64,000 nt of DNA from Ficedula albicollis (lineage: Eukaryota > Chordata > Aves > Passeriformes > Muscicapidae): NCBI RefSeq assembly GCF_000247815.1, contig NC_021673.1, positions 36,161,194 to 36,225,193 of the forward strand, in the 5' to 3' direction. The notes under the pieces were generated by a model that was not told the DNA's origin, searched no databases, and saw nothing but the letters and a program-made list of their open reading frames with translations. Each line of letters opens with the position of its first letter. The stretch's first letter is position 1. The position numbers were made by a program, and so were the translations under genes. Shown here one piece after another: positions 1-12,787 of the stretch.

Positions 1-1083
1 CAGCTCCAGGCGGTAGAGGGCCAGGCTGGAGGCGAAGAGCTCGCCGGGGAGCGTGGCCAGCGCGTTGTCCCGCAGGCTGAGCTCCCGCAAGCGGCCGAGG
101 CGGCCGAAGGCGGCCGGGTGCAGGGCGGTCAGTGCGTTGCGGCTCAGATCCAGCGTCTCCAGGCTGTCCAGCGGCTCCAGCAGGGTGGCAGGGAGGTGGC
201 TCAGCAGGTTCCCCTCCAGGCGCAGCTCCTTCAGCGAGCCCAGCCCCCTGAAAGCATCCGGGGCCAGGTGAGACAGTCGGTTGCCACTGAGTGAGAGCTT
301 CGCCAAGCCGGGCAGGTGCTGGAAGAGCCCCCCTGTCAGCTGCCGCAGGCTGTTGCTGGCCAGCAGCAGGGTGTGAAGGGAGCGCAGCGGCCCGAAGATG
401 TCCGGGTGGCGAAGGGAGCTCTGCTGGTTCCCTGAGAGGTCGAGGAAGCGCAACTTGGCCAGGCCGGTGAAGGCACCGCGACTCAGCCAGCGGATGCGGT
501 TGGACTCCAGGTGCAGATAGAGTAAGTTTGGCAGCCCTGAGAAAGTGGAATCGCCCAGCGAGCCCAGCTCGTTGCCATCCAGTCGCAGCTTGACGAGGCT
601 GTCGAGGCCAGAGAAGCAGGCAGCGCTGAGACGGCCGATCTCGTTGGCGTTCACGTAGAGGATGCGCAGCTTGGCCAGGGTGCTGAGCGTGCCAGGGGCC
701 AGCGCTGGCAGCAGGTTGTTGCCCAAGTAGAGCTCCTCCAGCCGCTCCAGGCGCTCAAAGGCCTTGGGGTGCAGCGAGCGGATCCGGTTGTACTGCAGGT
801 CCAGGCGCTGGAGCCCTGCCAGGCGGTGGAAGTCGAAGGCGGAGATGTTGGCGATGAAGTTGCCGCCGAGGCTGTAGGTGAGGATATCCTGCGGCTCGGC
901 AGTCTTGGGCACGGAGCGCAGGCCCCGGTTGGTGCAGAGGAGGTGCTGGTGCTGCTGGCAGTCGCACGGCTCGGGGCAGATGGGCTCGGCCGCGGGCAGC
1001 AGCAGCAGCAGCAGGATGAGGGCGACGGAGCCCCAGAGCACCCGCGGCAGCACCATCAGGCGGACCCGGCGCGGCGCCCCCAT
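1..1083 (-). CDS. TRIL: TRIL, TLR4 interactor with leucine-rich repeats, N-terminal part (3' end outside window)
   Basis: This is a single open frame of 361 codons running off the left edge. The family product is a type I membrane protein that assists TLR4 and TLR3 signalling (family knowledge). The chosen ATG at 1083 has G at -3 and +4 and follows an in-frame TAA at 1104-1102. A second ATG at 1056 gives a signal peptide whose length looks closer to the mammalian protein. Visible in order: a hydrophobic leader with six consecutive Leu; a Cys-rich LRR N-cap (CPEPCDC, then LLCTNRGL); the TRIL-like stretch LTYSLGGNFIANISAFDFHR; and about twelve 24-residue LRRs of the form LxxLxLxxNxLxxL, with a thirteenth starting at the edge. 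The LRR C-cap, fibronectin III domain, transmembrane helix and tail must lie to the left. No frameshift or stop is seen. The coding region is very GC-rich, and composition falls sharply just upstream of the ATG. Confidence 0.93.
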   Translation of the reverse strand, partial: MGAPRRVRLMVLPRVLWGSVALILLLLLLPAAEPICPEPCDCQQHQHLLCTNRGLRSVPKTAEPQDILTYSLGGNFIANISAFDFHRLAGLQRLDLQYNRIRSLHPKAFERLERLEELYLGNNLLPALAPGTLSTLAKLRILYVNANEIGRLSAACFSGLDSLVKLRLDGNELGSLGDSTFSGLPNLLYLHLESNRIRWLSRGAFTGLAKLRFLDLSGNQQSSLRHPDIFGPLRSLHTLLLASNSLRQLTGGLFQHLPGLAKLSLSGNRLSHLAPDAFRGLGSLKELRLEGNLLSHLPATLLEPLDSLETLDLSRNALTALHPAAFGRLGRLRELSLRDNALATLPGELFASSLALYRLEL

Positions 1084-1090
1084 CCCGGGA

Positions 1091-4000
1091 CGTTTATCCT
1101 TTTAAAATAAACCATTTCACGAGTATCTACTATTATACTAGTAAAAAATGCTCTGCAACAGAACAAGAAGAAGAAATATCAATCTAGTTTTTATTAATTA
1201 CAACTCTTAGTTCCTATTTGCAACTCAAATCAGTATTGATCGACACCATATGGCCAAGAAAACAAAAATTAAAACCTGTCTTTGCACTCTTGCTAAAGAG
1301 CTGTAATCTTTGCAGAATTTATGCAGATCAGATATCATCCATACTATCAGAAGGCCCTCATACAAAGAGTTGAAAAAGGCACGAAGTCATACATGACACT
1401 GTAGCTGGGCTGATCTAAGGATCTCAGGGGGTAAAAGGTAAAAAGCATTTGGGCCAACAGGACTGTTGGTGCTCAACTTAAAAATAGTTATTTACTCAAA
1501 ACCCAAAGGTATACATATCAGAAATTACCAGACTAGTGTCTAGGTAATTAGTGTTTTAGCACGGAAAAAACTCCTTGAAAGAACAGGCAGGAGTAAGTGA
1601 TCACCACAATGAGATGCATTTGCATTGCACACGTGTCAGTGCTTCTGACACAGAGCATATAGAACCATATGCCCATATAGAACCTTGGGAAAATGAGACA
1701 CAGCATTGATCCACACTGGATCCCGAGTAAGAAACTCTCTATTAAATGTTATTTGCTAAATGATTATGATGTGTATTTGATACAATTATTTTTCTTTACT
1801 GTGGTTCACCCTTTCTCTGTTTACATTTAAACCATGGTAGGAATGGATTACATGTAAACACTACAAAGTGTTTGCTGCCATTTGCAGGCCATTTAAATTT
1901 TTCAAGTTTATGAACATCTCTCTGAGCTCTTTGCAGATTTCTTCTGTCAACATCCTTGATGATATATTGATTAATTTTTCTGAACATTCACAGAGGGCTC
2001 AAGAATATTAATCAAACTCTAGCATGATGTAAAATCCAACTAGGTAAGGTGGCTGTGGCTGCCTCCCAGACACATGGGCTGCAGATAGAGCTGCTCATCG
2101 GGGAGGGGGAAGGGAACAGAAGTAAACTAGACGTCGTCTGCTCACCCCATACTTTTTTTTTCCTTTGTATTTAGAAACCTGCCAAAAGCAATAGTTACGG
2201 TTTACCACGGCTTGAGGACTTTTCTTTGTGTGGAGCAAACGGCAATCAGAGGACTAAGCCTCCTGTAGTACATAAGGGAATGAATTTTCATTCTTTCTCT
2301 GCACCGTCCTGCCCAGTGAGGATGCAATTGAACATGGCTCCAGGTCCACGAGGGGCTTGTCGGAATGATCCAGATGTTCTTCAGAAATTCCCGTTTTAAG
2401 GATTCTTTTTGCTCAACAACACACAAATTCAGAGCAAAAGGAAAGTGTTGGAAAGCATACTGAAAACGAAACATAATGGGTACCCATCCTTTCAATGACT
2501 TGCGTTTCCCGTTGGCAGTTTTTGTTTTTCTAAGACATCACCAATCGAGTAAATAAGTACCTAAGGGTAGGAGGAAATGCCTCAATACTTAGGTATAGAA
2601 GGTATCCAAAGATGATGAGGGAAAAAAGGTAATGACCAGACTACCATGTTGCAAATTTAATAGATATATTGGAAGCTGTTAGCACGAGAAGTTGGATGCA
2701 ACTGCACATACACAGAATGCATTTCTGGACTAAAGCTGTGTACAAGCCCTGCTTCTTTCTCTGACAAAAGGCAGAATTTAGGTAGCTTTTGTGGAAGCTT
2801 TATTTTAGTGGCCATGTCAACATGAGCAGGTAGCATGAGTGGTGCTTTGTGGTGGGGCCCTGTTATCTGCTTTCACGTTATTTTGATCTAACTCTGATTC
2901 GGTCCTGAAGAAACCTTGCCATCAAACAGGCGTGTTCTTAGCTTACACCTTGTTTTGAATTTGTGTCCTAAATTGTTGATGTTTTCTGAATGTGGACTCG
3001 AGGTTTGTTTACTTCTTGAATGAATTAGAACATTTCTGTTTAAATTATTTTAACTGCTGTATTTTCAACATGCTTGACTAGTAAGATGTTTTTTCCTCAA
3101 ATCAGTGTGAATAAGTTTCACAAAAAGAACATTTGCTAGCCTTTTTAACATTAATTTTCCAGTTTGTTCAGAAACCCGTCCAGCATTTATTCATGATTCA
3201 AATGACCATGGGTTAAGAATCCAGATCTTTTGGCTCAGTCTCTTCCTTATTGACTGTTTTTTCCCTTTTCAGCTTTTTCTTTTCGATACATCACACCATG
3301 TCTAAAATTCAGGAAAAACAGAGATGTGATTCTGTTTTGCAAAGATTCCATGTTTCCTCATTTTGAAAGCCCCCATGTTTCAGGGAAACTGTGAAAGTTT
3401 TCTTCAGTTTTGAGCAAAGACTGACTAGTGACACATTTGCTTAACTGGCTTGTACTTTAAATAGTGGAGTTTTAGAAAACCATTAAACCATTCTGTATAA
3501 TGGTATGCTTATTTTGTGTTCCTTTGGGTTATTCTTTTCAAACATGGTTAAGCTTATAAGGGCAATTTATAAACTGTCCTTCCTGTAGAAGCACCATCGA
3601 TCTTTTTCTAGTCATATGTCATTGCACATACTTAAAGTCAGATTTTGTCTTATGTATTGCTTTTGATTTATGCCTTCTGAAACTGAGCCAGTATGATTAT
3701 TTTCACTGTGTTTGGGGGAATTATAAGTGGCAGGAATTTAAAAAAAATGAACTAGTGATTCTTAGGAAGACAATTCATCACATACTTGTTCTCACACTGA
3801 AAATATTTTATACCAGAAATAAAGAATTGCAATTGATTTTTTTTCTGATTTTTTAAAATTAATTCAAGTAGGAAGTTTAATATTCAAAATGCATTAGAAA
3901 CACAGTTGTTGAGATGGAAGATGCCACATTTGTTTTCCTACTTCAGAAGAGGAACTTTCCCATTGCTGTAGTTCTTGTTTCCTTATCCAAGAACACAATA

Positions 4001-6680
4001 AAATTTTAATGCATGATTGAGAAGTAGTAATCTTTTTGTACCTCATCCTGAAAAAGCATAAATCCACCTATGAAAAAACTGGCTAGAAGGAGAATTACAT
4101 GTAACCTATTCTTAAAAGCTTTAGAGGTTACTTTAAAACATACCTTCATGGTTAATATTTGAAGTCTGAGGACTTTGAAGGGCCCAGAAAAAATAGCAAG
4201 ATCAGAAATACCATCTTTCCACTAAGACATATCTATTCATGTGATAATTATGAGGGAACTGACCTTAAATAAGGTATTGTTTCATGGCTAAATGGTAACC
4301 ATATGTTTGTTATACTTAATACTTCTGATTTTCTTTTTTTGTTTTTGTTTTTGTTTTTTTTTCCAAGAGATGTTTGTAGGCACTGGTGAGAGTACTGTTA
4401 TTGCAAGTGAACACTTATTTGTAGGCAGAATGCAAAATGGAGTGAAATAAGCAGCATGCTCAGTTAGCCTATCCCAGCATATACTGACTGTGGCAATGCC
4501 AACATGAGAAACTTCTGTTAAATAAAATTAATATTTCTTGACTCCAGAATAAGAGAACTGGTGCTGAACTGGTAAGTTTAAGGGCTGGTATCTGATAGAT
4601 TTATGCAGTTACCAGTAATGGTAACTAGTTATCTGGAGCTAAATCTCAAAAGAGGAATATTTTGATTGATCTACAGAGTTTTTCTGCCTGCTGCATATCG
4701 CAGATGTTTTAATCTGAACTTCTAAAGAAATGTTTCTATAAGTATCAGCTTTGAACTTTCTCGCCAAACTAACTAGCTTCAGAGAAACTTTATTCAACCT
4801 TCGTGTCAGAATTCCCCTTTAAATTAATAAAAGTTTCTGTAAGTTGATATGTCAGCGTGTTTAGTTGGTCAAAATAAAATAACTTAATTTGAAGTTATTT
4901 GACTTACACTGTCATAGGAAGTTGTTGGGTACAACATTACTCCATGAGTCATGCCAAGTTTCAATGAGGTAAGAACAAAAAAAAAATTAAGATACTACAC
5001 CATTACTGTTTTCTGGCTGATGAAATGTCACTATATGAATCTATACTTTTATAGTTATTTTTGCTTTTCAAAGAGATAAAAAATTGAGGAGTACTGTGAA
5101 GTATTAACAAAACTGGTTCATACACCATCTTCATTAGTGGTTCCTACAGCCCATGGATTTAAGCGTTTTTTTAAGTGTTCACCATTTTTTTGATACTCCA
5201 TATGTCAATGGAATATATATATATCTGTGTAATGAAAATATAGTGTATAAAAATAGGAGAATTCTAGTGCCAAAAGTGGTATTTTTTTCTTTCAGAATTG
5301 CACAAACAGTTCACCTATATTGTGTAATTTAGGTTGGTTGTGCTTACTGTAAATAATTAAAATTTTAAATAAACCTTTTCCTGATACCGTGGTTTGTGTG
5401 TAATGAAATGTCACTAGCTGCATCCAATTCTTCAGGAATAAAGCATGGCTCCCAGGCCAGCAGTTAATATTACATGCCTCTTCAGTTCCACAGGATGAAA
5501 TCTACCAGATGTTTTATAGATATCTGCTCCTATCATCCATAGAAGTCTGTGGCCTACAAAGCTCTGCTGCAAGTATCTTCAATCTTTTCAGAATAAACAT
5601 CTGAGTAAAGTATTTGTGGGTTTTTGACATATGATACCAGCCTAGACATGCATTTACCATTGTGTGTGTGCTTTGTCGAGCAATCAAACCCCACTGGATT
5701 TCATGTAGTGTAGGATGTGCCTCTTTGACTTCCTCTGGGCAGGCAGTTCCAGGACTTTGCATTGATTACAGCAACTGCTTCCTCTGTGCATATCAGTTTA
5801 CCTACCAAATAATTTCAGATCTGTTTTTTGGGGTTCCCCTGCCCAAACTGTGTGAAATCAGTAGTAGCTATGTCCACAGGTACACTGTATTGACATGTTC
5901 TCTCTGCAAGTGAAAATCAGTTATCTCAATCTGTACAGTTAAATGCAAATCAAGCAGTGGATGCTGTTGCTGCAGTATCAGTATTTCATAACAATAAATG
6001 GAGAGTTGGGCGTCTGTGCTCTGTGCCGTGATGTCTGCCAGTTTGTATCACTTACAGAGAGGTGAGATTCACTGAATCATACTTGCAAAAGTCTAAGTGA
6101 TTATTTAGCTGACATATTTGGCTTTATCCAAGACTTCTTTCCTAAGGGAGAAACTCCTTAATGGAACTACATACTTTTTGCATGTTCGTCATCTGTGACT
6201 GAAAGAGAACCCCACTTGTGTCACGATAAGAGTGGTGTAATTTATGTAAAACAAATTCATATGTGGCTTATGCAGGGCCAATTAGCTGCTACAGTGTCTG
6301 CAGTTCTTTCACATGGTTATCTATCTGTTTATATATCCAATCTCTGCAGTATTGTTAGACCACGTTTTCCATAATGGGGTAACAAACCAGGCAAGTGTTC
6401 TTGCAAACATTTTCTTCTTCTCTTTCTCCATAAAAGGGTATATGTGCTTATGGCAATCTCCTTCATAGTGGTTAATATCCTTGACATGTTTTTAGTGAGA
6501 TAGATGCTCTATTCTGTTCCTATCATCCCATAATTTGGAGAGTCTGTAGCAGAAAAGACCTAAACAAAATGCCACTTAGCCCAGTACTTCCATTACTAAT
6601 TGGTAAAACATGTTCTGATAGATATGCAGAAAAATAGAAAACACTCATTCTTTGATGCAATTTTCCTGTATCAGGTTAGA
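1091..6680. other. 5' flank of TRIL, non-coding, AT-rich
   Basis: This is about 5.6 kb with dense stops in all frames and no coding signal. It contains poly-T/GTTTT-rich runs (about 4333-4362) and a short AT dinucleotide stretch near 5215. The TRIL promoter or 5' leader should lie at its left end. However, no CpG-rich segment or clear TATA box is visible on the minus strand above 1090. Confidence 0.6.
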
Positions 6681-6945
6681 AGGAATTGCTCAGTGTCACT
6701 TAGTCCAGCCTTCCAACTAGATCTGGTTGCTCAGGGCTCTGACAACTCTCCAAGGGTGGAGGATCATGGTGCCTCCCATTTGCTAGCTGAAGAGAGCAGA
6801 ATTCTCTTACAGCTAAACCAATCCTTTTCTTTAAGTCACTCCTCATACTCTGGGGAGTATTCAGCTTCGTGACTATTTGTGGGCCTCCACTGTACTTTCT
6901 TCTGTAGAGCAATGTTGTTGTTCTTGTATTGGGGCAACCAAAAAT
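6681..6945 (-). mobile_element. Degraded CR1 LINE fragment, minus orientation
   Basis: The plus strand reads like the reverse complement of a CR1 3' region: agtccagccttccaac, then ggttgctcagggctctgac, ctccaagggtgga, and later a segment ending cttgtattgggg. These segments are in the order expected of a reversed avian CR1. It is heavily diverged and has no open frame. The orientation and family come from remembered CR1 consensus text, not an alignment. Confidence 0.6.
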
Positions 6946-6950
6946 CCCAA

Positions 6951-7335
6951 GGCCACTAAGATGATTAAGGGCCTGGAACAACTGCAACATCCATTGTACA
7001 AGGACAGGCTGAGAATGCTGGAAATTTAGCCTAGAGAAGAGAGGGTTCAGGGGGATCTCATCAAGTATGGTAGTACTTGAAGCTAGGGGGTAGAGAGGAT
7101 GGAGCAAACTGCTTTTCAGTAGTGCCCAGTGACAGGACCAGAGGCAGTGGGCTAACTGCTTTTCAGTAGTGTCCAGTGACAGGACCAGAGGCAGTGGGCT
7201 TCAACTGGAGGCTCTGTATGTGCATCAAGAACCACTTCTGCACTGTGAGAGTGATGGAGCACTGGCGCAGGTTTCCCCAGGGAGCTGTGGAGTCTCCATG
7301 CTTGGAGATATTCAGAAGTCAAATGCACTGTCCAA
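6951..7335 (+). mobile_element. CR1 LINE 3' fragment, plus orientation
   Basis: It contains the usual CR1 3' blocks in order: a tacaaggacaggctgaga block, gagggttcagggggatctca, ttttcagtagtgcccagtga with caggaccagaggcagtggg, a ctgtgagagtgatggagcac block, and gtggagtctccatgcttgg. It is 5'-truncated and lies head to head with the reversed fragment on its left. An internal 47-bp tandem duplication sits in the middle. Confidence 0.8.
7107..7200. repeat. 47-bp tandem duplication (2 copies) inside CR1
   Basis: The block beginning aactgcttttcagtagtg occurs at 7107 and again at 7154. The two copies differ by about two bases. A normal CR1 has this block once, so the duplication happened after insertion of the element (or during assembly). 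Confidence 0.9.
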
Positions 7336-7359
7336 TGACTTTGCATTGGCTTTTGTTCA

Positions 7360-8485
7360 GTTTCAAGAGCGTTCAGTTGTCTGTTTCCTCCAGTTACTTG
7401 AGGTCCCTCTGAAGATCACCCTTGCCCTCCAGCTTATTGGGTACTGCCTCATGCATTATCATCCATGATACTGCAGAATGGGCACTCTGTCCCATTCTGC
7501 TGCTTGTTAATAAGGATGTGAAAGAGAATTAAATTATGTTAGAAAGTGGATAAAGACCCACTTTTGATATCTGAGGCATGACAATAGCAGCTGTCTGCCA
7601 GATAGACTTGCTATTGCTGATCAGAAGACAATCTGTATGGAAATCTAACTTCATCCACTTTATCCGCTTCTTTAGCCTGTGTGTCACCAATGTTGCTGTA
7701 GTGATATTACAGGACACTACTCATGGCTTTGCTAAAATCAAAGTAAACATAATATATTACTCATCCTTTGTCCACTCACCCTTAGTGACTTTATCACCAA
7801 AGGTTAGGTTATTTAGGTTAGGTCAGTTTATCCTCAGTGAATCCACACCGGATGTTTTCAATCACCTTTTTGTCCTTTATGTGCTCAGAAATGACATCCA
7901 TTTAATTTATCACTAGATGCACTGTCCTGTTAAGCAGTGGTCTCACCTCTTCTTTAGTCTTTTTTTTAAGCTGCTGGTACTGAAGCCTTCCTTATTTTTC
8001 ATTTTCATATTTCATTTTAGTTTTGGCTTCTGCTGAGCTCCGGCTCTCTTGCCTACACGCCTCCCTTCTCAGACAGTGTGTCCCTTTCTTCAAGCAGTCT
8101 GTTGCATTTTCCATCTACTGTGGTCTTCTGCCATACTTGCTTGCTTTCCTCAATGTAAGGAAGGACCATTCTTGTGCTTTGATAGTCTTGCCCTTGAAAA
8201 TCGGCTGTCTCTTCTTGGCCCTGTTGTCCTTCATGGCAGAATTCCACATGTCCTGCCATACAGGTCCCTGAACAAGGCAAGGTCTGCCTTCTTGAAGGCC
8301 AGGATAGTAAATTTAAAAATTTATTTTGCTCGCTTGACTCAGGATTTTGAACTCCACAATGCTGTAATCATTGCAGCTAAGGTTTTCCTCAACTTTCACA
8401 GCACCAACTTGCTTGTTCATGAAAGCAGCTGCAACAGAGCACCTACTTAGCTTGTCAGTTATCTGTATCAAAAAATTGTCATCAG
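7360..8485 (-). mobile_element. Degraded CR1 LINE ORF2 (reverse transcriptase region), minus orientation
   Basis: The plus strand shows reversed CR1 ORF2 landmarks in order: cttgaggtccctctgaag, a cactctgtccc block, a gctttgctaaaatcaaagta block (reverse of the LDFSKAF coding stretch), a ctcagtgaatccacacc block (reverse of the HGFTKG region), a ccttcttgaaggccagga block near 8290, and gaactccacaatgctgtaat near 8350. Frames are broken by many stops and indels, so no protein could be made. It is one of the oldest-looking CR1 copies in the window. Confidence 0.75.
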
Positions 8486-11400
8486 TATTTTAATAGTTTT
8501 AAATAACTGAAAACTATGTACTAGACCCTGAACTTGAGAGACTCAGCCTACCTTTGACATTATTAGACCCATGTGCTTGTATGTTTTCATAAATAAATAT
8601 CTGGCCTCAAGTCCTAGATGGTTTTTAAGAAATCATTTTAGCATGAAAAAGTTTTGATTAGAAAGACTGACTGGGTCGTCAGTTTTAGTCATGTGCTATC
8701 AAAGTGTATCATATGAGTTTGTTCACATCCTTTTGAGAAATTATTTCAGTGGTTTTTGTCCCTTTTGCTTATACTGGAAGAATGAGGACATTCTGGTTCT
8801 AGTAGGCAACCATCCAATTTCTGATATAACTTCTTCCTATTTAGTATGCATTTCTTCCTGAGGGTCTAAATTACCCTTTAATTTTAAAAAAAACTTTACT
8901 TATCTTTGGCATTTAGTGTTCTGATATTTATGGAGAGCCCAGTCGTGTCTCTTCAGGCTGTTTTGCTGTGATAAACAGTGCAAGCTGGTTTAAACTGCCA
9001 TAGAGAGATAGGCTCTTGATTCCCAGATGCCAATCTGTCTCATCTCTGTTTTAATTACTTATTATTGGATGTGATTGATAGAAATCTACACCAACTCCAG
9101 ATGAAATCTGTTTAGTGCCTGAAGAGAGTTTCATATGCTTAAAATTATGCTCACTTTGAAATCACTCAAGGCCATTTCATTCAACCCCCTCCACTAATCT
9201 GTACATTTTTGTTATACATAAACAGTGAAACTCTAGATTTAATTTGAAAAATCTCTTAAGATTTTGTCACTTTTTCTTAATACCACATTTTTGCTATATT
9301 TGGTGGTGTGTGCTACCAAGAATCATAGTTTTTAAAGAATATGGACAGTAAGGCAGTGCTACATAACCCTTCCATCTCAAGCACTGAGCATTTATATATA
9401 AACTGACCTGTGGATATATGTGTGTTTAGTAGGAGAAACATAAATATTTTGCCTTAACACTGTGGACAAAGAGCCTTTGAAGCAGACACATACATATTTT
9501 TAAAATGTGTTGAGAGTTGTTCTGAGCAGCCGCTTAATTTGTATAAGAACCCTGATAAAGTGTTTGTAGAGTTTTTCAAAACCTTTCTAATTAAAATGAG
9601 GGGACCTAAAAAACTGAAGTGGAAGCAAAAGCATTGTGGACCTTACATTATTTTATTTTTATAAATATTTGCATTTTGATTACACAGTACTTAATACCAC
9701 ATGATGAAATGTGATATTGGATCAAAGCTGTTGCTCATGCTGTAGCTGAGACTTGTTTAAATGGCTGATTTGTTTGTAGAATTCCATTATGCTCCACACT
9801 GTTGGGTTACATGTTACTTTAGCTGAACATGTTCCAGTTAGCTCCAAATGAGAGAATATGATATTGTCTGGAATTGTGGACAAAAGAAAGGCTTTCTATA
9901 ACATGTAGGTTAATGTATAGAGCTGGTGATGAAAGAGCTGGAAGAACACCTAACATAATTAAGAAGTTGCTCTGATATTCTCAGGGTCTGTGAACATATT
10001 GGCTAGATGATAATATTCTGAAGTGGGACTAAATGTGTCTGGAAGATTAAAACTGATCTGTGTTGGTAGTTGCTTTATAACTTGTCATGTTTATCAGCTT
10101 TGGTTCCTCAGGGATTTATCCTCTGCTTTGCATTATAATCTGTCATTAAAAATCTGGATGATGAAATAGAAAATGCTTATTTAATTTACTGGCAATTCTG
10201 CACAGAGGAGGAGCTGCAGATATTGGAGGGTAGGGTCAGAGATCACAGTTAATTAAACAATTTTAAAATCTACGGAAAAAAAGTAATTCATAATCCCCAA
10301 AAAGGATGTGGTGAAGAGAGAATGTAGAAGGATGATGAGTGTTATAGCAGTTTTGGTAGTAGGAGAGGATATATAGGCTGATTTAATGTCTGTAGTTTTC
10401 ACCACTGTAAGTAAGAAGTCTTATCTTAAAAACATGCTGACAAGACAAGAATTACTTTTATTTTTTGGAAGTTAACTGAGGAACAGAGCTCAAAAATTTT
10501 TGAATGTCTAAATTGAGAGGCTCATCACCTGGTTTGTAGTCATCATTTATGCAGTATTTAGATATTTAGTATGTAGCTTCTGCTAACTGAACTTCCACCT
10601 TTATTTTAGAGGTCACTCCTTTTGAAAATCAGGCTTTCCAGATGTTTCAGATTATACAGCTATCAAATAAAGGACTTTAAAGTTGTGGGGGTTGTGGGTT
10701 GATCTGTGATGGAGACAAAGATAGAAACTACTACTCCATGGAAGCATTTAAGTATTTGGACTCAAAAAATGCTTTTTATCCTTAACCCTTCCAGACCATG
10801 TCTCCTGTAAAATTTGACTCTCATGTCCTGCTCATGGCAACCTCTTCAAGTCTTTGAATCTCTGTGCCACTAAGCCAAGATCCTTACTTCCTTCATAAAG
10901 AGCCATGCAGTACTTACTATCAGAAGGTATGAAATATGTATGTACATAAATGCTGACAAGGTTTGAAGGCAACCTAAATTCTGAAATGCTTAAGATGCTT
11001 AACTTTGAGGAATATAGAAAATTTTAATGTGATTTTTTATAATTGCTAATTAACATTTGAAGTGTTCTGTAGTTTCTGGAGTACTATAATTCTCTTCATA
11101 CATTATAAAAGAAAATATCTAACTAAGTAAGTAACTTTTTTTTGTTTTCCATTTCAGATTGTGAAGAGCAATGCTGTCCTTTTCCCAGGTTTCACATGAT
11201 AATTGATGATCAGGTTTGAAATTCACAATCTCCTGGGAAGTCTGGAGTTACTTGGACAGTGAATTTGGGTTATATTCTAAAGTAAGGGTTTTCTTTGATT
11301 AAGAACTCTCACATATTTCTCATGTAGCACACTGGATTTAGAATATTAATTCCTATAGTCATACATATAATATAGTTTTTATCTCTGTAGCCTTCTACGA

Positions 11401-12787
11401 TGTGAATAATGTCAAAGAGTCTTGATAGGGATTCTGCCTAATCTTCTTCAGTTAGTCATTGTAAAATTGTCAAAAAAGCCCAGTTTCAGATTAATGCTGA
11501 ATATTTAGATAGCTACATCAGCATTGTTCTAGCAGCATTATTTTAGCTCACTTGTATTTTTTTTTCCACCTCTCCACCACCGTTTGTTTTACATCATGGG
11601 TAGGGGTTTTGCACAAAATTAGGAAAATAAGCCTGTACCAAAATTAACGTTCTGAAAGTAATAAAACTTAATAGAAACCACATTTGTGATGGACTGCTTG
11701 TTAACAGCAATCTGTAGGAGCACTGCAAATGTATTGTGTTACAGATATCTCATTCTTAATCAATGCAGGTTCAGAAACTCTGCTTCAGAGGCAGAGGAAG
11801 CCAATAGGGGCAGGAAGGAGAGCTACAACTTAAGGGGAGGATCTTGTAGGTTTATTTTTATGGTATTTTCAGGTTACTTGTTGAGGAATCCCATCATTCT
11901 GCTCTGCTGTTTCTTACTGTAAATTTGATTGTCCTTGGTATTTCATAAATATTTTTATATTGCAGTGACTTCTTAATAGTTGACCTACTGTTGATAGTAC
12001 AGGCCATGTGAGAGAAAAAAGTAAACAGTAGTGCCTCAAGGGAACTTTTCTAACACAACCCAGTGCTGTCCAGTCTAAACATATGGAGACTGGTCTTTAA
12101 AAAAATACTTATTTAGCTAGAATCTCAAATTAAACACTGTGCCTGTAGTATAACATACATGTACTTTTCTTAAGGGAAAGTGCAGTAAGCACAGAATATT
12201 TGATTTTTAATGATATGTCTGCCTCAGTGATTTCTCTGTTAAGATGAGTATACACTATATTTTGGGCCAGATCTTCAGTTGGCTTTATTTGCAATACCAC
12301 TACAGTCTTTTCCTTACATGAGTTAAAGTGCTGGCACATCAGCATGCAACATTTTTACTCAATCCCTCCTCTAAATATTTGAAAATCTTCTATAAACTGG
12401 AGAGATTGAGTTATGTGTGAGGCCAAATTACAATAAAAATGAAATGTGTTCAACATAATTAGCGTTTTTTCCCCAATAGTAATGTTAGGTAACATTACCA
12501 TGTTCAAGAGTTGAAATGTAGTAAGGAAGGTGCAGAAAAGATTTCAGCTTTTCAGTTACAACTTCCATTTTTAATTCTGTAGAATAAAAGTGTATCTGAA
12601 GGAAGTAATTAATTTAGAATTCCCCGGGACTTCATCCTGTGTAATAGCCATGATATGAGGGGTTTAACATTCAGCAAGAATTGCAGTGAAAGCATGTATT
12701 AAATGTATACACTCTACATACTGAGAGAATTGTTTAAGCACATTATTAAAATTGCTAATAAAAGACTAAGAAGCTTTAAACCATTGT
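8486..12787. other. Intergenic, AT-rich, nothing recognised
   Basis: This is about 4.3 kb of unique-looking AT-rich DNA. Open frames are all below about 80 codons, with no recognisable domain and no convincing pairs of splice sites around conserved-looking sequence. No repeat family was recognised. Confidence 0.5.

Noticed and set aside
7801..7830. Telomere-like aggttaggtta words (also near 39968)
   Set aside because: Only two or three imperfect units; no TTAGGG array, so not an interstitial telomeric repeat.
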